A DNA stretch of 64,000 nucleotides from Actinomycetota bacterium (lineage in GTDB: Bacteria > Actinomycetota > Acidimicrobiia > IMCC26256 > JAENVU01): contig VGBT01000005.1 in NCBI GenBank assembly GCA_016870395.1, forward strand, positions 39,756-103,755, read 5' to 3'. The position numbers were made by a program, and so were the translations under genes. The notes beneath the pieces were generated by a model, which searched no databases, had not been told where the DNA came from, and was given only the letters and a program-made list of their open reading frames with translations. Shown here piece after piece: positions 1 through 8,351 of the stretch; the stretch's first letter is position 1; each line of letters begins with the position of its first letter.

Positions 1-1
1 C

Positions 2-415
2 GACCGGGCGAAGCTGGGCCAGCCCGAGATCCTCCTCGGCATCATCCCCGGCGCGGGCGGCACGCAGCGGCTGACGCGGCTCGTGGGTCCGGCGCGCGCC
101 AAGGATCTGGTGTGGAGCGGTCGGCAGGTCGGATCCGACGAAGCGTTGGCGATGGGGTTGGTCGACCGGGTGGTGCCCGCGGGGGAGTGCGAGGAGCACG
201 CGCTCGACTGGGCCGCGGAGCTCGCGTCGGGCGCGGTGGCGGCGATGGGGCTGGCCAAGGGCGCGATCGACGGCGGCCTCGACGGATCGCTGGCCCGGGG
301 GCTCGACCTCGAGGCCGAGGCGTTCGTCGAGGTGTTCGGGACCGAGGACGCGAAGACCGGGGTCGCGAGCTTCCTGGAGCACGGCCCGGGCAGGGCGACG
401 TTCTCGGGCCGCTGA
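2..415 (+). CDS. Enoyl-CoA hydratase/isomerase, C-terminal part (5' truncated by window edge)
   Basis: The open frame runs in from the left edge and ends at TGA 413-415, leaving 137 residues. The crotonase signature region is visible near the start (PEILLGIIPGAGGTQRL), followed by the typical helices ending in a short FLEHGPGRATFSGR-like tail. Crotonases hydrate trans-2-enoyl-CoA in beta-oxidation; the oxyanion-hole glycines and the acidic residue of this family would lie partly outside the window, so hydratase versus isomerase cannot be decided. The gene converges on the downstream - strand pair galT/SRPBCC. Confidence 0.85.
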   Translation, partial: DRAKLGQPEILLGIIPGAGGTQRLTRLVGPARAKDLVWSGRQVGSDEALAMGLVDRVVPAGECEEHALDWAAELASGAVAAMGLAKGAIDGGLDGSLARGLDLEAEAFVEVFGTEDAKTGVASFLEHGPGRATFSGR

Positions 416-453
416 CCGGCTCGTCCCAACGGTGGGGAGGGTCGAGGACGTCG

Positions 454-900
454 TCAGGCGCCGGCTTCGACCTTCGCCCGGAGTCGGACGAGGTTTCGGT
501 GCCAGATGCGGGCCAGCAGCGGTCGGGCCGCGCGCTCGCCCACCGGCCCGCCCATCCACCACGGGAACGTGAGCTCCTCGGTCCAGGCGAACCCGGTGCA
601 CGCGGTGCCGACGGGGGTGAGCACGAACCGGCCGCGGCCGGTCACCACGCCCCGGTGCTCGATCGTCATGGCCACGCCCGGGTCCCACCCGACCACCCGC
701 ATCACGTCGTTCGTCCGTAGCGGCCCGACGCGGGTCACGCACGCGAGCTCCGTTCCCACGCCGGACCGCTGCTCGGTGAGGAACGTGATCGACGCCGCGT
801 CGGCCATCCAGTCGGTGTGGGTCTCGAGATCTTCGATCGCCGCCCACACCCGGTCGGGCGCGGCGCCGATGGTCGTACCGACGCGGATCGTGACCGTCAC
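454..900 (-). CDS. SRPBCC / polyketide cyclase-like START-fold protein
   Basis: Encodes 148 residues with the START/Bet v1 pattern: an N-terminal strand VTIRVGTTIGAAPDRVWAAI, a WMADAASI segment after the first helices, and a C-terminal amphipathic helix (RIWHRNLVRLRAKVEAG). This family binds hydrophobic ligands, and the actual ligand cannot be inferred. The GTG start at 900-898 overlaps the galT stop by four bases (897-900), so it is probably translationally coupled to that gene. The frame stays open far upstream only because it shadows galT; the overlap and the family alignment decide the start. Confidence 0.75.
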   Translation of the reverse strand: MTVTIRVGTTIGAAPDRVWAAIEDLETHTDWMADAASITFLTEQRSGVGTELACVTRVGPLRTNDVMRVVGWDPGVAMTIEHRGVVTGRGRFVLTPVGTACTGFAWTEELTFPWWMGGPVGERAARPLLARIWHRNLVRLRAKVEAGA

Positions 901-1910
901 GCGGCATCCGGTGCCGGTGCAGCGGCCCGCAGCAGCGTCGCGGCCTGCTCGGGTGGCACCACGTTCACCAGCATGCCGGTGCCGAACTCGAACCCGGCGT
1001 GATGGCCGAGGCGCGGCACCAGCTCGGCGTGCCAGTGCATCTCCCCGGCGTGCACCCCGGGCGCACCGGTGTGCACGACGACGTTGTAGGCGGGGGAGCC
1101 GAGCAGCGTGTCGACCCGGGCCAGTGCGTCGCGAACCCCGAGCGCGACGACGCGGATCTCCGCGTCGGTCGCCTCGTCGAAGCGGGCGCGGGTTGACCGG
1201 TGAGCACATCGCATGCCGTAGGCGCTCGGGGAGGCCGGCGGGCACCAGGCCGGCGCGGGCCCGTCGATCACGACCAGGTCGGCGGCCCGAGCTGCAGCCA
1301 GCTCCCCGGGCACCAGGTCCTGTACCGCGAAGCGCTCGGCCATCTCCACGACCCGAGGCGGCACCACGTCGAGCGCCACGACCTGCGCGTGCGGGTGTGC
1401 GATCGACGCGCCCGCGGCGCGCCCGTGGTTGACGAAGGCGAACGCGAACGCCCGGCCGGCGTCGAGGTGATGACCTACCCGGTCGCGCATCACCAGAAGC
1501 ACCTCGACGGCGGTGTCGTCGTCGAGCGCGCCGAAGTCGGCGCGGTGGTCGGGCGAGAGGATCACCACCTCGTGCGCGCCGGTGGCGCTCCCGTTGACAT
1601 GGGCTCCGGCACCGACGATCGGATAGAGGTTCGGCACCACGCGTACGCGCCATCCGGGTGCGTCCGGCTCGCCTCCGCCGGTGCGTGCCACCTCGGGTGG
1701 GGTCATCGCCTCGTTGCCGGCGCAGAACGGACAGTCCGCCGACATCGACGCCTCGGGTCGGCTCCGGCGCCGGTCGTCGTCGCCTGCGCGGGTTCCGGGC
1801 GCCTCCGCCGGCGGGGGGACCACTTCGGCGACCGTGTGCGGCCGCGCCGCTCGCCCCGCGGCGACGATCACCGACCGCCCGCTGATCGGATCCTCACGGA
1901 GCTCCGGCAT
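897..1910 (-). CDS. galT: Galactose-1-phosphate uridylyltransferase
   Basis: Protein of 337 residues in the GalT branch of the HIT superfamily, which swaps UMP between UDP-glucose and galactose-1-phosphate. Visible features are a zinc-type CPFC pair (residues 60 and 63), VVPNLYPIV, an NHG loop near 161, and the active-site motif HPHAQ (172-176), whose second His would be uridylylated. A C-terminal HWHAELVPRLG segment is also typical of the family. It is first gene of a two-gene unit with the SRPBCC protein. The ATG is preceded at 6 bases by a TAACGT box, suggesting a leaderless transcript. Some GalT-like proteins act on other nucleotides, so the exact substrate is inferred. Confidence 0.85.
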   Translation of the reverse strand: MPELREDPISGRSVIVAAGRAARPHTVAEVVPPPAEAPGTRAGDDDRRRSRPEASMSADCPFCAGNEAMTPPEVARTGGGEPDAPGWRVRVVPNLYPIVGAGAHVNGSATGAHEVVILSPDHRADFGALDDDTAVEVLLVMRDRVGHHLDAGRAFAFAFVNHGRAAGASIAHPHAQVVALDVVPPRVVEMAERFAVQDLVPGELAAARAADLVVIDGPAPAWCPPASPSAYGMRCAHRSTRARFDEATDAEIRVVALGVRDALARVDTLLGSPAYNVVVHTGAPGVHAGEMHWHAELVPRLGHHAGFEFGTGMLVNVVPPEQAATLLRAAAPAPDAA

Positions 1911-1916
1911 CGCGTG

Positions 1917-1922
1917 ACGTTA
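1917..1922 (-). promoter_or_regulatory. -10 box (TAACGT) for galT
   Basis: The hexamer lies 6 bases before the galT ATG, the spacing expected when transcription starts on the A of the start codon. It faces the lpdA box at 1940-1945, so both divergent promoters share about 40 bases. Confidence 0.5.
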
Positions 1923-1939
1923 GCCAGCAGGCGGAGACC

Positions 1940-1945
1940 TACCCT
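1940..1945 (+). promoter_or_regulatory. -10 box (TACCCT) for the LpdA-like gene
   Basis: TACCCT ends 6 bases before the GTG at 1952, consistent with leaderless initiation there rather than at the ATG two codons later. Confidence 0.5.
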
Positions 1946-1951
1946 GGTGGA

Positions 1952-3310
1952 GTGCGCATGCGGCTCGTGATCATCGGCGGCGGCCCGGCCGGCAACACCG
2001 CCGCGACGGTGGCAGCGACGCTGGGCGCCGAGGTCACCGTGGTCGAGCGCGACGTCATCGGTGGCGCCGCCAACCTGTGGGACTGCATCCCCTCGAAGGC
2101 GATGATCGCCACCGGTGGCGAGCTCTCCGAGCTCACCCGCGCCGGCACGATGGGTCTCGAGGCCGAGGGACGGCTCGACGTCGCCGCGCTGCGGGCCCGG
2201 GTGGCCGCGATCGAGGCCCGGCTCCACCAGTCCGTGGTCGGCCTGCTCGAGTCGCAGGGCGCGCGGATGCTGCAGGGTCGCGGCCGGCTGAAGGGCCCGC
2301 ACGAGGTGGTTGTCGAGACGGCCGACGGCCTCGTCGAGCTCGACGCCGACACGATCCTGCTGGCTACTGGGTCCCGCCCGCGGATCCCCGAGTGGGCCGA
2401 GATCGACCACGACCGCGTCCTCACAACGCGCGACGCCTACCCGCCGCCGACGATCCCCGAGCACCTCTGCGTGATCGGCTCCGGGGTCACCGGCGTGGAG
2501 TTCACGCACATGTTCTCCGCGCTCGGCTCGGAGGTGACACTCGTCGTCTCCCGTCAGCAGGTCTTGCCGCGCAAGGACCCGGAGGTCGCGGCGGTTTTGG
2601 AGGACGAGTTCCTGCGCCGCGGTGTGCACCTGCTCAAGGGCGCGCGCGCCAAGGGCATCGAGCGCACCGACGAAGGTGCGACCGTGCACTGCGACGACGC
2701 CCGGCAGGTCGAGGCCGGACACGTGCTGCTCTGCGTCGGGTCGGTCCCGAACTCCGAGGAGCTGGGGCTCGACGAAGCGGGTGTCGAGGTCGCCGACGAC
2801 GGCACCGTCCCGATCAACCACCACTGCCAGTCGAACGTCGCGCACATTTACGCGGCGGGCGACCTGTCAGGGAGGCTGCCGCTCTCGTCGGTGGCGGCGA
2901 TGCAGGGTCGCAAGATCGCCGAGCACCTCATGGGCCTGCACACCCTCGAGCACCGGCACCTCGACTACGACAAGGCGGCGTCCGCGATCTTCACCGAGCC
3001 CGAGATCGCCGACGTGGGGATCGCCGAGGCCGAGGCGTTCGCCGAGGGCCGCAAGATCCGGGTGACGAAGGTGCCGTTCGCGGCGAGCGCCGCCGCGCTC
3101 ATCCAGGGCGACCCACGCGGCTTCATCAAGGTGATCTCCGACCCGGCGACGGGTGTCGTGCTCGGTGGCTCGATCGTCGGCCGGCACGCGGCCGAGCTGA
3201 TCAGCGTGATCGCCGTGGCGGTCACCAACGGGCTGAAGGTGGGCGACATCTCCGACTCCCTCTTCGTGCACCCGTCGATGTCCGAGTCCCTCGCCGACGC
3301 CGCCTGGTAA
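1952..3310 (+). CDS. lpdA: LpdA-like NAD(P)H quinone reductase (pyridine nucleotide-disulphide family)
   Basis: Protein of 452 residues with the full fold: FAD Rossmann motif IGGGPAG at the N-terminus, an NAD-binding VIGSGVTGVEF near 175, ATG and GD motifs (YAAGDLSGR) and a dimerisation domain ending LFVHPSMSE. In true dihydrolipoamide dehydrogenases the redox pair reads CxxxxC; here the segment is GGAANLWDCIPSK, so the first Cys is replaced and only one remains, while the His-Glu spacing of the C-terminal dyad (HPSMSE) is kept. Mycobacterial LpdA, characterised as a quinone reductase rather than a lipoamide dehydrogenase, shows similar losses. A role in quinone reduction under oxidative stress is therefore inferred. 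It stands alone, divergent from galT. Confidence 0.8.
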   Translation: MRMRLVIIGGGPAGNTAATVAATLGAEVTVVERDVIGGAANLWDCIPSKAMIATGGELSELTRAGTMGLEAEGRLDVAALRARVAAIEARLHQSVVGLLESQGARMLQGRGRLKGPHEVVVETADGLVELDADTILLATGSRPRIPEWAEIDHDRVLTTRDAYPPPTIPEHLCVIGSGVTGVEFTHMFSALGSEVTLVVSRQQVLPRKDPEVAAVLEDEFLRRGVHLLKGARAKGIERTDEGATVHCDDARQVEAGHVLLCVGSVPNSEELGLDEAGVEVADDGTVPINHHCQSNVAHIYAAGDLSGRLPLSSVAAMQGRKIAEHLMGLHTLEHRHLDYDKAASAIFTEPEIADVGIAEAEAFAEGRKIRVTKVPFAASAAALIQGDPRGFIKVISDPATGVVLGGSIVGRHAAELISVIAVAVTNGLKVGDISDSLFVHPSMSESLADAAW

Positions 3311-3402
3311 GCAGGAGCAGGGGCGTCAGCTGAGCTCGTCTTCGACAGCCCCGATGTCCGTGACGTCGATGTGGGCGCGCCACGTCTCCACCGGGGGTGT
3401 GC

Positions 3403-4192
3403 TCACGCGCTGAGCTCGCCGGGAAGCACCGTGACGGCCGCACCGGCGTGCACGACCCGGTCGGCCCCGAGCCGGCATCATACGAAGCCGCCCCTCGCCG
3501 AGGCCTGGTAGCCGACGAGCTCGGTGCGGCCGAGCCGTGCCGCCCAGTACGGAGCGAGCGAGCAGTGCGCGGAGCCGGTGACCAGGTCCTCCGGGATGCC
3601 CACGCCGGGGCCGAACACGCGTGACACGAAGTCGGCGTCGGTCCGCGTCGCGCGTGCCGTCACGGTCGCGCCCTGCACGCCGTCGAGCATGGCCAACCGG
3701 TCGAGATCGGGCTCGAGTCCGACCATTTCGGTTTCGCTCGCGAGCTCCGCCAGGTACCACGCGGACCCCCGCTCGACCGCAACCGGCCGCACCCCGAGCG
3801 CGAGGACGAGAGCCGGGTCCGGGTCGGCGACCGGAGCCGTCGGCATCGACGGGAAGTCCATCTCGACGAGCTCGCCCGCGCGCGCACAGGTGAGCAACCC
3901 GCTGCGGGTGTAAAAGCGCGCCGGCGCGTCGGAGTCGAGGCGCCCCGTCTCCCACAGCGTGTGCGCGCTCGCGAGCGTCGCGTGACCGCACAGGTCGATC
4001 TCGACGGTCGGTGTGAACCAGCGCAGCCCGAAGCCGTCGGACTCGGGTACGAGGAAGGCGGTCTCGGCAAGGTTCATCTCGGCGGCGACGGCCTGCATCC
4101 ATGCCGGGTGGGCCGGTACGTCGAGCAGGCAGATCGCCGCCGGGTTCCCGCGGTTCGGCGCTGAACGCGTCGACCTGGAAGAGCTCGGGCAT
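3403..4192 (-). pseudogene. PhzF-family isomerase, disrupted by a frameshift and an in-frame stop
   Basis: Reading from the ATG at 4192, the protein starts MPELFQVDAFSAEP and then loses phase; the continuing family sequence GNPAAICLLDV is in another frame from about 4150 onwards, with no start codon of its own. The rest is well preserved: EMNLAETAF, FTPTVEIDLCGHATLASAH (PhzF core), and DLVTGSAHCSLAPYWAARLG. Near the end an in-frame TGA (3478-3480) interrupts the coding; beyond it the same frame continues with RLGADRVVHAGAAVTVLPG to TGA at 3403-3405, as in intact homologues. Two independent lesions argue for a decayed gene, though sequencing error remains possible. PhzF proteins isomerise small cyclic acids; the substrate of this one is unknown. 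Confidence 0.7.
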
Positions 4193-4232
4193 CTGCGGAG
4201 GGCATGGGAGCCGAGGGAGCTCCGGCGCGTGT

Positions 4233-5984
4233 TTACTCGATGACGACAAGGACGTCGCCGGTGCCGACGGTGTCGCCCGCGCTCACGCGGATCTCGGCCA
4301 CCGTGCCGCCCTGCTCGGCGTTGAGGTGGTTCTCCATCTTCATCGCCTCGAGCACGAGCAGCGCCTGGCCGGGCTCGACGGCGTCGCCCACGGCGATGAG
4401 AACCTTCACGATCGTGCCCTGCATCGGCGCGCTGATCATGCCGCTGCCGCTGCCGTGGGTCGACGCGGCGGCTCTGGGACGCGGTGCCTGCTTCGCGCCG
4501 CCACCCGAATGCGCGATGCCCGCATCGGGCAGCCACACCTTCACCTGGAAGCGTCGACCGTCGACCTCGACGGGGAGCACCTGGGGGGTGAGCTCCTCGG
4601 TCTCGGGTGGGGCCTTGTCGGCCGCCGCCTGGCTCACGAGCGCGCTCGTGTCCACCTGCTCCTCGAGCCAGCGGGTGGAGTGGTTCGCGGTCGCGAAGTC
4701 GGGGTGGGTCAGCACCAGCTGATGCGCTGGGACCGTGGTGTGGATGCCCTCGATCACGAGCTCCTGGAGCGCCCGCAGCATGCGATGGCGCGCCGTGTCG
4801 CGGTCTGGGCCCCACACGATGAGCTTGCCAACGAGGTTGTCGTAGTACTGCGACACGGTGTCGCCCTCGTCGTAGCCGCCGTCCCAACGGACTTCGGGTC
4901 CGGCGGGCAGCACAAGCTTGGTGATCGTGCCCGGCGAGGGCCCGAATCCCTTCGCCGCGTTCTCGGCGTTGATCCGGCACTCGATCGCGTGCCCACGCCG
5001 GATGATGGAGTCCTCGGTGATCGACAGCGGCTCGCCGCTCGCGACGCGGATCTGCTCGGCGACCAGGTCGAGCTTGGTGACCATCTCGGTCACGCAGTGC
5101 TCCACCTGGAGACGCGTGTTCATCTCCAGGAAGTAGAACTCGCCGTCCTGGTACAGCATCTCGACGGTTCCGGCATTGACGTAACCACACGCCCGCGCGA
5201 CCTGGACCGCCGCCTCGCCCATAGCTCGTCGGGTGTCCTTGTCGAGGCCGGCCGCCGGCGACTCCTCGATCAGCTTCTGGTGCCGGCGTTGCACCGAGCA
5301 GTCACGCTCGCCGAGCCACACCGCGTTGCCGAGCGTGTCGGCGAAGACCTGGATCTCGATGTGGCGTGGGTGGGTGAGGTACTTCTCGAGGTATGCCTCG
5401 GCGCGACCGAAGTAGGCCTGCGCCTCGCGCGCGGCGGAGTCGAGCGCGGCCTGGGCGCCTTCGGCGTCGTGGACCACCTTCATGCCCTTGCCGCCGCCGC
5501 CGTACGCGGCCTTGATCGCGACAGGCCAGCCGGCCTTCTCTCCGAAGGCGATCACGTCGTCGACGCTCTCGATCGGGTCGAGGGTGCCGGGCACGCTCGC
5601 CACGCCGCCGCGGTCGGCGGCGCGGCGGGCGGAGATCTTGTCGCCCATCACCTCGATCGCCTCAGGGGGCGGACCGATCCACGCCACGCCGCGCTCGGCG
5701 ACGACCCGGGCGAAGTCGGCGTTCTCCGCGTAGAAGCCGTAGCCGGGGTGCACGCCGTCGGCGCCGCACTTGTCGATCACGCCGAGGATGGCATCGGTGT
5801 TGAGGTAGCTCTCCGCCGCGGTCTGCCCGCCCAGGGCGTAGGCCTCGTCGGCGTAGCGGACATGGGCGGCGTCGCGGTCGACGTCTGAGTAGACCGCGAC
5901 GGTGGGGATGCCGAGCTCCCTGCAGGTGCGCATCACGCGCAGTGCGATCTCGCCACGGTTGGCGATCAGGATCTTCGAGAGCAC
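4233..5984 (-). CDS. accA: Acyl-CoA carboxylase alpha subunit (biotin carboxylase plus biotin carrier domain)
   Basis: Protein of 583 residues from the GTG at 5984. It starts LSKILIANRGEIALRV, contains the ATP-grasp glycine loop AAYGGGGKGMK, QVFADTLGNAVWLGERDCS and EMNTRLQVEH, and ends with a biotinyl domain in which EAMKMEN carries the modifiable lysine. The two-domain layout matches actinobacterial AccA/PccA chains that pair with a separate carboxyltransferase beta subunit (not in this window). It makes malonyl- or methylmalonyl-CoA for lipid synthesis. It is divergent from birA, whose product would attach the biotin. No strong ribosome-binding site is seen; a TAGGAT box 35 bases upstream may be its promoter. 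Confidence 0.9.
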   Translation of the reverse strand: MLSKILIANRGEIALRVMRTCRELGIPTVAVYSDVDRDAAHVRYADEAYALGGQTAAESYLNTDAILGVIDKCGADGVHPGYGFYAENADFARVVAERGVAWIGPPPEAIEVMGDKISARRAADRGGVASVPGTLDPIESVDDVIAFGEKAGWPVAIKAAYGGGGKGMKVVHDAEGAQAALDSAAREAQAYFGRAEAYLEKYLTHPRHIEIQVFADTLGNAVWLGERDCSVQRRHQKLIEESPAAGLDKDTRRAMGEAAVQVARACGYVNAGTVEMLYQDGEFYFLEMNTRLQVEHCVTEMVTKLDLVAEQIRVASGEPLSITEDSIIRRGHAIECRINAENAAKGFGPSPGTITKLVLPAGPEVRWDGGYDEGDTVSQYYDNLVGKLIVWGPDRDTARHRMLRALQELVIEGIHTTVPAHQLVLTHPDFATANHSTRWLEEQVDTSALVSQAAADKAPPETEELTPQVLPVEVDGRRFQVKVWLPDAGIAHSGGGAKQAPRPRAAASTHGSGSGMISAPMQGTIVKVLIAVGDAVEPGQALLVLEAMKMENHLNAEQGGTVAEIRVSAGDTVGTGDVLVVIE

Positions 5985-6018
5985 GGGCAGCCCCAGTAGG
6001 AGTGGTGGTGAGTCGTCG

Positions 6019-6025
6019 TATCCTA
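6019..6025. promoter_or_regulatory. Overlapping divergent -10 boxes for birA (+) and accA (-)
   Basis: TATCCT (6019-6024) lies 7 bases before the birA GTG at 6032. On the opposite strand the same bases give TAGGAT (6020-6025), 35-41 bases ahead of the accA GTG. The two promoters would therefore be mutually exclusive on one molecule. Confidence 0.45.
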
Positions 6026-6031
6026 CGGGCC

Positions 6032-6781
6032 GTGCCGCTCCCCGAGGCCACTCCGCAGCGCTTTCGCGACGTCCGTCGGCTCGCCGAGGTCGACTCCACG
6101 AACCGCTACCTGTTGGACGAGGCGCGCCGCGGGGCCGCCACCGGCCTGGTCGTGGTCGCCGACCACCAGACCGCCGGGCGCGGGAGGCTCGGACGCACGT
6201 GGGAGGCGCCGGCCGGCGCATCGCTGCTCATGTCGGTGCTGCTGCGACCGGCGCTCGGGGTGGTCGATCGTCAACTCGTCGTGATGGCGGCTGCGGTCGC
6301 GATGGCCGAGGCCGTCGAGACGGCGACCGGCGTGCGACCCGAGCTCAAGTGGCCCAACGACCTACTGGTCGGTAACCGCAAGCTCGGCGGGATCCTCGCC
6401 GAGGCGTCCGGTGACGCGGTCGTCGTCGGCATCGGTGTCAACGTCGCGTGGCCCGCGGTGCCGCCGGAGCTCGACGGGATCGCGACGGCGTGCAACCTCG
6501 AAGGCGGCCGGCCCGCGACGCGCGACGGTGTTCTCGGCGCGTTCCTCGAGCGCTACGGCCCGCGCCTCGACGACCTCGAGGCCACGCGCCGCGAGTACCG
6601 GGTACGGCTCGCGACGCTCGGCTGCCGGGTCCGAGTCGAGCGCGCGGACGGCGTGGTCACGGGAACCGCGCGTGATGTCGACCCAGCCGGCCACCTGCTC
6701 GTCGACGTCGACGGCGACGGCACCGAGGTGGTGGCCGCCGGTGACGTGGTGCACCTGCGACGCGACGACCAGCGCGGTTAG
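6032..6781 (+). CDS. birA: Biotin-[acetyl-CoA carboxylase] ligase
   Basis: Protein of 249 residues that would adenylate biotin and transfer it to the EAMKMEN lysine of the adjacent AccA. It shows the catalytic loop QTAGRGRLGRTW, LKWPNDLLVGNRKLGGIL (substrate-binding strand), IGIGVNVAWP, and a C-terminal SH3-like domain (GTARDVDPAGHLLVD). There is no N-terminal helix-turn-helix, so it is a monofunctional ligase rather than the repressor type. GTG 6032 is chosen because it aligns with family starts and lies 7 bases after TATCCT; in-frame GTGs at 6002, 6005 and 6008 would add residues upstream of the promoter box. Confidence 0.88.
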   Translation: MPLPEATPQRFRDVRRLAEVDSTNRYLLDEARRGAATGLVVVADHQTAGRGRLGRTWEAPAGASLLMSVLLRPALGVVDRQLVVMAAAVAMAEAVETATGVRPELKWPNDLLVGNRKLGGILAEASGDAVVVGIGVNVAWPAVPPELDGIATACNLEGGRPATRDGVLGAFLERYGPRLDDLEATRREYRVRLATLGCRVRVERADGVVTGTARDVDPAGHLLVDVDGDGTEVVAAGDVVHLRRDDQRG

Positions 6782-6794
6782 CGCGCCGGTCGAG

Positions 6795-7472
6795 CTACGC
6801 GACCGCTGCGAGGTTCTTGGCGAGCTTTCGCACCATGCGAGCCTCGAAGGCCGCGGGGAACGGCTCGGTCTGGGCCAGCGTCGTCAACGACGCGCCGAAC
6901 CGGCCGTCGCGCATGGCGACCGTTCCGGCGTAGACGGTCTCGGTCTGCCCGTTCGTGGTGACCACGATCTTGGCCTCTACCCGCACGGTCTCGTCGGCGA
7001 CTCTCGGGATCCCCTGGCTGCTCACGTCGAGCGCATCGATCGTGAAGGTCTGCCCACTCGTGGCGAGCTGCTCCTCGAAGAGGTCGCGGAAGACCTGTGC
7101 CGTGCAGTCGGCGAGGTCGTCGTCCTTGAACGTGGCGAAGGCCTTCCTTGCCGCGGAGGTGCTCTGGTACGCCAAGCCCTCCGTGCCGAACGTCTGGGCG
7201 CCCCGCTCGAACTCGGGGCCGACGTACTTGGCGCTTCGTCCCTTCCGGGTCTGGCCGGCCGGGCGACCGAGGCACTCGGCCAACATGTCGTCGCCCGTGG
7301 TGTCCTCCTCCTTGTCACCCGGGGTGGCATCCCAGCTCGAGGGCACGTCGGCGGCGCGCAGCACGATCTCTCGCACGTCCGCCTTGTCCGAGGTCGTGCT
7401 CGCTCCAGCAGCGGGGACGAGCAACCCGGTGGCTCCGAGCACGGCGGTGAGCGTGACGAGGCTTCTGCGCAT
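6795..7472 (-). CDS. Secreted protein of unknown function
   Basis: Encodes 225 residues with a clear signal peptide (MRRSLVTLTAVLGATGLLVPAAGAS, cleavage probably after AGA). The mature part begins with a segment reading LRAADVPSSWDATPGDKEED, contains cysteines at ECLGR and ADCTAQ that could pair, and has no motif I recognise. Regions such as LRAADVPSSW occur in small actinobacterial exported proteins that estimate as lipoprotein-like sensor domains, but here there is no lipobox. ATG 7472 is 6 bases after a TACCGT box. It converges with birA and follows pabC on the same strand with 42 bases between. Confidence 0.65.
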   Translation of the reverse strand: MRRSLVTLTAVLGATGLLVPAAGASTTSDKADVREIVLRAADVPSSWDATPGDKEEDTTGDDMLAECLGRPAGQTRKGRSAKYVGPEFERGAQTFGTEGLAYQSTSAARKAFATFKDDDLADCTAQVFRDLFEEQLATSGQTFTIDALDVSSQGIPRVADETVRVEAKIVVTTNGQTETVYAGTVAMRDGRFGASLTTLAQTEPFPAAFEARMVRKLAKNLAAVA

Positions 7473-7478
7473 GTCGTC

Positions 7479-7484
7479 ACGGTA
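7479..7484 (-). promoter_or_regulatory. -10 box (TACCGT) for the secreted protein gene
   Basis: It ends 6 bases before the ATG at 7472, indicating an independent leaderless transcript rather than readthrough from pabC. Confidence 0.45.
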
Positions 7485-7514
7485 CGACGGCCCGGCCTCG
7501 TACGGGTGGACCGG

Positions 7515-8351
7515 CTACGGGTCGAGGTCGCGGGCGACGAGCGCCCGGAACGCGTCGCGAAGCCGGGTGGTGACCCGACCCGGTGCCGCCGGCAGGGCCC
7601 GGCCGTCGACGGCCGCGATCGCCTGCACCTCGCGAGTGGTGGACGACAGGAAGGCCTCGTCGGCGCGGTGCAGCGCGTCGAGCGGCAGCGCGGCCTCCTC
7701 GACGGGGATGCCGTCGGCCGCGGCGAGCTCGAGCAGCAGGGCCCGGGTGACGCCGAGCAGGCACCCGGCCTCGGGTGGTGGCGTGCGCAGCACACCGGCG
7801 AACGCGAGGAAGACGTTGGACCCGGTGGCCTCGCAGAGCTCGCCGCGCGTGTTGGGGAAGACGGCCTCGCCGGCTCCGTGCTCCCGCGCGTAGGCGAGCG
7901 CGCGGACGTTCTCCGCGTAGGAGATGGTCTTGATGCCGGCGGTCGCTCCCCGTTCGTTGCGGGCCCATGGCACCGTGACGACCTGGGTGGTCGGCGGCCA
8001 CGCACTCACCGCGCACGCGGCGACCAGCACGGTCGCCGGTGCATCGCCGCGCTCGGAGCCGAGCGGGGCCTCCCCGCCCGTGATCGTGATGCGCAGGCGA
8101 GCCTCGTCGAGCCCGTTGGCGCGCAGCACCGCGTCGGCGGCCTCACGCAGGTGCGCGGACGACGGCACGGTGAGGTAGAGGCCTTCGGCCGAATGGTGAA
8201 GGCGGTCGTAGTGGCGACGCCACGCGAACGGCACGCCGCCGTAGACGCGCAGGGTCTCGAACACGCCGTCGCCGGTGAGCAGCCCGTGATCGAGGGGAGA
8301 GACGCGCAGCGCGTCGAGCTCGTCGAGCGTCCCGCTGACCCAGACCTTCAT
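7515..8351 (-). CDS. pabC: Aminodeoxychorismate lyase (class IV PLP enzyme)
   Basis: Protein of 278 residues of the branched-chain aminotransferase fold type IV. It begins MKVWVSGTLDELDALRVSPLDHGLLTGDGVFETLRVY, has the PLP-lysine segment GIKTISYAEN and the cofactor region GELCEATGSNVFLAF. The lyase removes pyruvate from 4-amino-4-deoxychorismate to give p-aminobenzoate for folate. Assignment as PabC rather than an aminotransferase rests on its ATGA overlap (8348-8351) with pabB. The pabA glutaminase is not in the window. Confidence 0.82.
   Translation of the reverse strand: MKVWVSGTLDELDALRVSPLDHGLLTGDGVFETLRVYGGVPFAWRRHYDRLHHSAEGLYLTVPSSAHLREAADAVLRANGLDEARLRITITGGEAPLGSERGDAPATVLVAACAVSAWPPTTQVVTVPWARNERGATAGIKTISYAENVRALAYAREHGAGEAVFPNTRGELCEATGSNVFLAFAGVLRTPPPEAGCLLGVTRALLLELAAADGIPVEEAALPLDALHRADEAFLSSTTREVQAIAAVDGRALPAAPGRVTTRLRDAFRALVARDLDP

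Noticed and set aside
3326..3405. A 26-codon frame starting GTG that overlaps the end of the PhzF gene.
   Set aside because: Too short, without a family pattern; likely chance.
3478..3480. In-frame TGA in the PhzF gene as a selenocysteine codon.
   Set aside because: There is no redox motif at this place in PhzF proteins, no SECIS-like hairpin that I can see, and a second lesion exists in the gene.
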